DNA of 64,000 bases from contig CM030944.1 of the NCBI GenBank assembly GCA_018136815.1, forward strand, positions 2,333,834 to 2,397,833, given 5' to 3'. The DNA comes from Isochrysis galbana (taxonomy: Eukaryota > Haptophyta > Isochrysidales > Isochrysidaceae). The notes below the pieces were generated by a model. That model was given only the letters and a program-made list of their open reading frames with translations. It searched no databases and was not told the DNA's origin. Below, piece by piece: positions 60,205 through 64,000 of the stretch. A program made the translations under genes and the position numbers. The first letter of the stretch is position 1. Every line of letters starts with the position of its first letter.

Positions 60205-60624
60205 CGGGGGCCCATGGCGCGCGCCTGCGGCCCCTCTTCAGGTCCCCAGGAGGCCGGCAGGGGCCTGGGAGCACAGCTCAGGGGGCAGGGGGCAGGTGAG
60301 GCTGGGGCATGGCCCTGGCCCCTCCTGCCTCTCCCTCGCTGGCTCTCGAGCCCCTGCCAGTCGACTGGAGCTGGCTGGGGGGTCCTGATCAGGGGGGCCC
60401 AGGGGGAGGAGGGGCTGGTCAGAGGGATGGGCAGGCCACGACGGGCCAGGGCGGGCGAGTCAGGCGGGCCTGTGGGGAGAGGAATGGGTCAGCAGGGCTG
60501 TGTGCTCCTGGCAAGCCATCAGGCGTGCCAGGAGAGTGGGTGGTTCCTCCCCCATGGCAGGGGAGGAGTGGAGAGAGAGGTGGGCTCGTGCCCCCCCATG
60601 GGCGAACTAAGTATAAACTTAGTT
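60205..60624 (+). repeat. Dispersed repeat A, diverged 3' part with terminal hairpin
   Basis: CCATGGCGCGCGCCTGCGGC ... CAGCTCAGGGGGCAG ... GCCATCAGGCGTGCCAGGAG ... hairpin at 60605-60624. More divergent from the 43322 copy than the others. Confidence 0.7.
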
Positions 60625-60713
60625 GCGGACGAACAGACAGAGGACAGAGGTTGGCGAACTGGTTTAATGTCCAAAACTCTTTATGGTTCTGGCTGATCTT
60701 CTGTTTCCTGCAG

Positions 60714-60946
60714 TCTGCTGCCCCCCATGTGGGGGGCCAGCATGGCTGTTGTGTGTGGTGTGGCCGGAGCCACGGGCCGTGCGGCGCGACGCGTGTCGCG
60801 CTCACCTGCTCGGCCTCTGACGGCGGGCGCGGTCGCTTCGACAGCGACTGCTCCATGGGGCCTGGGGGGCCGCCCTCGGCGGGGGGCCCGGAGGAGAGGA
60901 GGGGAGCGGCGGCGCGCTCCATGGCAACTGACTATAAAGTTAGTTG
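60714..60946 (+). repeat. Dispersed repeat B, copy 2 with complete terminal hairpin
   Basis: Matches 29356-29600 and ends ACTGACTATAAAGTTAGT at about 60927-60944. As at 29356-30010, repeats A and B are neighbours here. Confidence 0.75.
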
Positions 60947-61686
60947 CCTACATCTATGATATATGCGAATAGCACCTTGCGCATATGTCATAAAAACCTT
61001 CTTGAAGGTGCCTGGCGCATATGTTAAATGTTTTGCATGCGCATGCACCGGCCCATGATGCATGAGTGCGTATAGTTTCTCCATATTACATATTACTACT
61101 TGTACTTATCGACGAACGAAAAAATAATCACAACCGGAAGCACAAACACAATATTTGAAATGAGGGCACTCCTACACTTCTCTCACGTGCTGCAGCTCAC
61201 TCTAGCTCACTCCCACGTCCCATCACGGCCACCTTCGCTCTAGTGCGAGATTCCGGCGTAGAATGAGAAGTCAAGGTTGGTCTCCACTGGTGTGACTGTC
61301 AACAAGTCCGACAAGCAACGTACGACCGCTGACTCAGGTTGCACCTGGTGCGACGGAGCGTAGCAGACGCCGTATCCCTGCGCAACACCACGCGATTGTG
61401 ACAAGAGAGGGTGGGGTCAGGGAATAGCTGCTCAGGCGAGATACGGGCCGGTGAGATCGCTCGATCCCGGGTTTGCTAATAGCAGTGAAGCGGATCATTG
61501 GCGTTGGTCACCATCCCCTTCCTCTTTATCCCTAAGCAGTCCGTGCTATTCGCGCGGAGCAGCTCCGCGAATCTGCGCCCTGGCCGGGCGATGTGTATGG
61601 TTGGTATCTGCCCGTGGATGCACGAGAGCTGGATGGCCGCAACATCAAGTGTGTCGATGTGAAAAGGCAGATGCGGGGCACAACTG
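60947..61686. other. Intergenic, no gene seen
   Basis: Has GCGCATATGT-type direct repeats (60975-61025). It should include the 3' UTR of the stalk-protein gene at its right end. Confidence 0.45.
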
Positions 61687-63168
61687 TTATGCGATGCAGC
61701 CCACCTGTGCGGTCACCATAACCACGGGCCGCTCAGTGAAGGGGCGGCTGAACTTCAGAACATAGGCCCCTGGGCTGTTCATTTTCTGAATCTTGAAACC
61801 GCCTCCCCGCACGACATCGCCCCCAGAGCCAACCTCACCAAAGATAGCTTCAGCTCTCTGAGCAATGACCTGCGATGGATGAGCAAAATGGCCTTAAGAG
61901 CACAGGCAAGGGGCCTTGAACGCTTGTACCCGATATCGCCATCAAATCGTCTACAGGACGCAGGTAGGGAGCGCTTCGCGACACGCTCCTGTTGCGCGAT
62001 GAATTCGACGGCTCCTTGAGAGAGGATCTCAGGGGTAACCGCGCCTGGCTGAAGCTTGTTGGAGTTCACCGCACCATCTGCAAGTACATTGCCCGTGACG
62101 CTGCCAGCTTGCAGTGCTCTGCCATCGACCGAGCCGTCGGCGAGTGCATGTGATGTCACGGCACCAGCCTTCAACTTGCTAGAGCTGATGGAGCCCGCTG
62201 CAATCGCGTCTTCCATGACACTTCCAGCGCGAAGCGCCTTGTCGCCCACTGAGCCATGTGCGAGAGCTTCCGACGTAACCGCACCGTGCTGTAATTTTGA
62301 AGCCGTTACCGCCCCATCGGCGATGGCGCCCTCAACAACCGAGGCTTCCTGCAACTTACGAGACGCTATCGAGCCGTCAGCAAGCACGTCCGTATCTACG
62401 GCTCCATTCTCGAGCTTGCTGCGTGTCACCGCACCATCCGCAAGCGCGCTTGTCGTCACTGCGGACGCATCCAGCTTGGCAGCTGTAACTGCGGCACGAG
62501 CGATCGCATCCGAGCGCACTACGTCCACGCCCAGGTGCTCTGAGGAGACAACGCCGCTGGCAAGCTTCGTCGAGGTCACAGACCCTGGCTGGAGTTTGAA
62601 GTGTGATACAGCTCCATCTGCAATCGCATCCGTGGTCACACATGCAGTCTGAAGGTTGAATGGGGCGACGGCGCCGATAGCCAGCTTTGCCTCCGTCACG
62701 CACCTATCCTGTAGCTCGAGTGTGCCGACTGCCTGGTCAGCGATTTGATCCTGCGAAGCGCATGGCACGTCTAAGCCACGTCAGCCAGGGCATACCCCTC
62801 ACGTCCACTCGGTCGCCTAGGAGCCCCACAACACCCTACCGTCCGCCGTTGGAGCTGGCACGCGTGTGCAGCAGCTTCGTGCGCGGTCTGCTTGTTCCGC
62901 TGCTCTTCACCTGGTAGATCGCTAGCTCCTGCAGGTCGACGTAGTGCTGGTTAGGCATCAGGTGCTTGAGCGGTGGGCTCTCCCTCTGCAGCGTAGTGCG
63001 AGCTTGACTGCCAAGCATCCCAGCGAGGGCGCAGAGGAGTGAGGCGATGGCGAGAAGGAGGCTGAGTCTACCGATTCGCTTCGCCACAGCTAGCTCGCCG
63101 CGCAATGCCGCCAGCTCGATGCTGCTCTCCTCGCTGCGCGCCACTGAGGTGGGAAGCAACTGCTCCAT
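61687..63168 (-). CDS. Membrane-anchored stalk protein with tail-fibre-like 20-residue repeats
   Basis: Three exons, minus strand: 63168-62911, 62750-61983 (end approximate), 61869-61687; both introns phase 0; 402 aa. Exon 1 gives a short cytoplasmic part, one membrane span (IGRLSLLLAIASLLCALAGM) and a ~35-residue neck: a type II signal anchor. Exon 2 is exactly 256 codons and reads as twelve complete 20-residue repeats. Consensus: [IL]ADGAVTxxKLxxGAVTxxx, the beta-roll type known from bacterial and phage trimeric fibres. Exon 3 encodes a compact head (RGGGFKIQKMNSPGAYVLKF, RPFTERPVVMVTAQ), like the C-terminal beta-sandwich of bacterial collagen-like and fibre proteins. Likely role: a trimeric cell-surface or endomembrane fibre. 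I know no eukaryotic family to name it after. The ATG at 63168 is chosen because it gives a normal anchor length; an upstream in-frame start is possible. Confidence 0.72.
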
Positions 63169-63577
63169 CGCCCACCCGCGCGACGAGACGCGCGCTTCCG
63201 CACGCCCGACAAACCGAGAGTACGTTTGAAATGCGCCCGAAGCAATGAATCTTTCTTCCGCCGGGACGCGCCGTCGCGCTCTCCTATCTCTCCCTCTCAG
63301 CTTTAGATCTGTTCCCTCTCGGTACAAAAGTGTAGAGCTCTACGGCATTCATACCCTACAAGTAGGTGGTAAACAACTATCGTTAAGGTGGTCCACGGGT
63401 GAGCGGGCCCACCCCGGTATTACGCGAAAGCGGCGGGTGGCGGGCGTGGCCGCCGCCGGGGGGTGGCTGGCTCTGGGGCTCACGATGGCCCTGTATGGAA
63501 CTGGGTATGACCCAGGAGGCTTCGGCGAGCCTGGCAGCATCCTTGGGGGGGAGCCGTGCGACGAGGAATCGACTCTT
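63169..63577. other. Upstream of the stalk gene; no gene seen
   Basis: Probable promoter region for the minus-strand gene. ACTATCGTTA at 63376 matches the LINE-associated palindrome half-site. The rest, up to the LTR, is unassigned. Confidence 0.4.
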
Positions 63578-64000
63578 TGTTGTATTCCTGCCCATCTGAA
63601 GGTTGTAGGCATGAATATTCGTGTAAGGTACGCGCTCACAATTACAATTGAACAGTTCCCCGTGTTGCCACTGACGCACAAGACACACAGATTCGGATTC
63701 CCCATGGTCTCAAGTCCAGGTTTGCAGGTTTTGGTCTCGAAATTTGCGATTCGAATTTTGTTTTTGCTGTTACTATAATTGTTGGCTCGTTTAAGGTAAT
63801 AAACCGGCATGACTTCGACTTCTCGTTCTGCAGTCGCTCTGCGAGACTCTCTCTCTCTCTCTCTCTCCGTCCGCCTCTCCTCGGCCGACGGCAAGAAGAT
63901 TCGTCCAAAACATTCTCCGGTCCCAAGATATCTCGTGGGGGGTCTCTCCGCGCTCCGCGAGGGAAAGGACGCGATCTCGCTCCGAGATCGGCCTCGCGCC
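63578..64000 (+). repeat. LTR of the TE2 family, cut by window edge
   Basis: TGTTGTATTCC at 63578 starts a stretch that is the reverse complement of 21603 downward, to the last base of the window. It includes the GAGACTCTCTCTC microsatellite and the CCAAGATATCTCG block (CCCAGGATGTTCC in TE2). The small differences show two separate insertions. Confidence 0.85.

Noticed and set aside
62056-62652. 198-residue plus-strand ORF with regular Thr/Ala/Ser repeats
   Set aside because: It is the antisense of the 60-nt repeats of the stalk protein; the minus strand has anchor, introns and head.

Overview
The window is nuclear DNA of a GC-rich, intron-bearing, probably photosynthetic and flagellated single-celled eukaryote. 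The grounds are GT-AG introns of about 70-800 nt, a mitochondrial carrier, an ABC1/ADCK kinase, a type II NADH dehydrogenase, a RAP-domain organellar RNA-binding-type protein, a dynein-arm assembly factor (DNAAF5/HEATR2-like, implying motile flagella), and dense LTR and LINE retroelements. I cannot fix the lineage from the sequence; a microalga is my inference. No rRNA, tRNA or CRISPR array was seen.

Layout. 1-276 is the 3' end of a carrier gene. 888-12963 is a nearly complete Ty3/gypsy chromovirus (TE1, + strand) that runs into a 100-N assembly gap. 13064-21603 is a second, diverged and broken member of the same superfamily (TE2, - strand). 21604-25990 is a nest of LTR, LINE ORF1, integrase fragment and minisatellites. 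26090-27989 is ABC1K. 27990-31411 is repeats plus an acidic-repeat ORF. 31412-35840 is DNAAF5. 36877-37990 is a dead LINE. 38868-44240 is repeats around a histidine-kinase-like gene. 44643-46616 is NDH2 and 47344-49967 a UvrD-type helicase. 51364-53790 holds truncated LTR elements. 54435-59460 (-) is the RAP gene. 61687-63168 (-) is a membrane-anchored stalk protein built of tail-fibre-like repeats. 63578-64000 is an LTR of the TE2 family running off the edge.

The most unusual content is in the retrotransposons. Both TE1 and TE2 carry, between Gag and the protease, a complete-looking cytosine-methyltransferase-like domain of the kind found in bacteriophages (PPC and ENP motifs). In both, gag and pol lie in one reading frame separated by a single UAG after a CAG codon, which points to stop-codon readthrough rather than frameshifting.

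Among host genes, two things stand out. The 61687-63168 gene encodes a 402-aa type II membrane protein with twelve exact-length 20-residue repeats and a C-terminal beta-sandwich-like head. Introns across the host genes are nearly all phase 0, and most acceptors read AG|GT, so exons start with Val; this looks like a signature of intron gain at AGGT sites. ABC1K and NDH2, which both act in quinone biology, also share a repeat element upstream of their start codons. All splice junctions were called by eye from reading-frame continuity.
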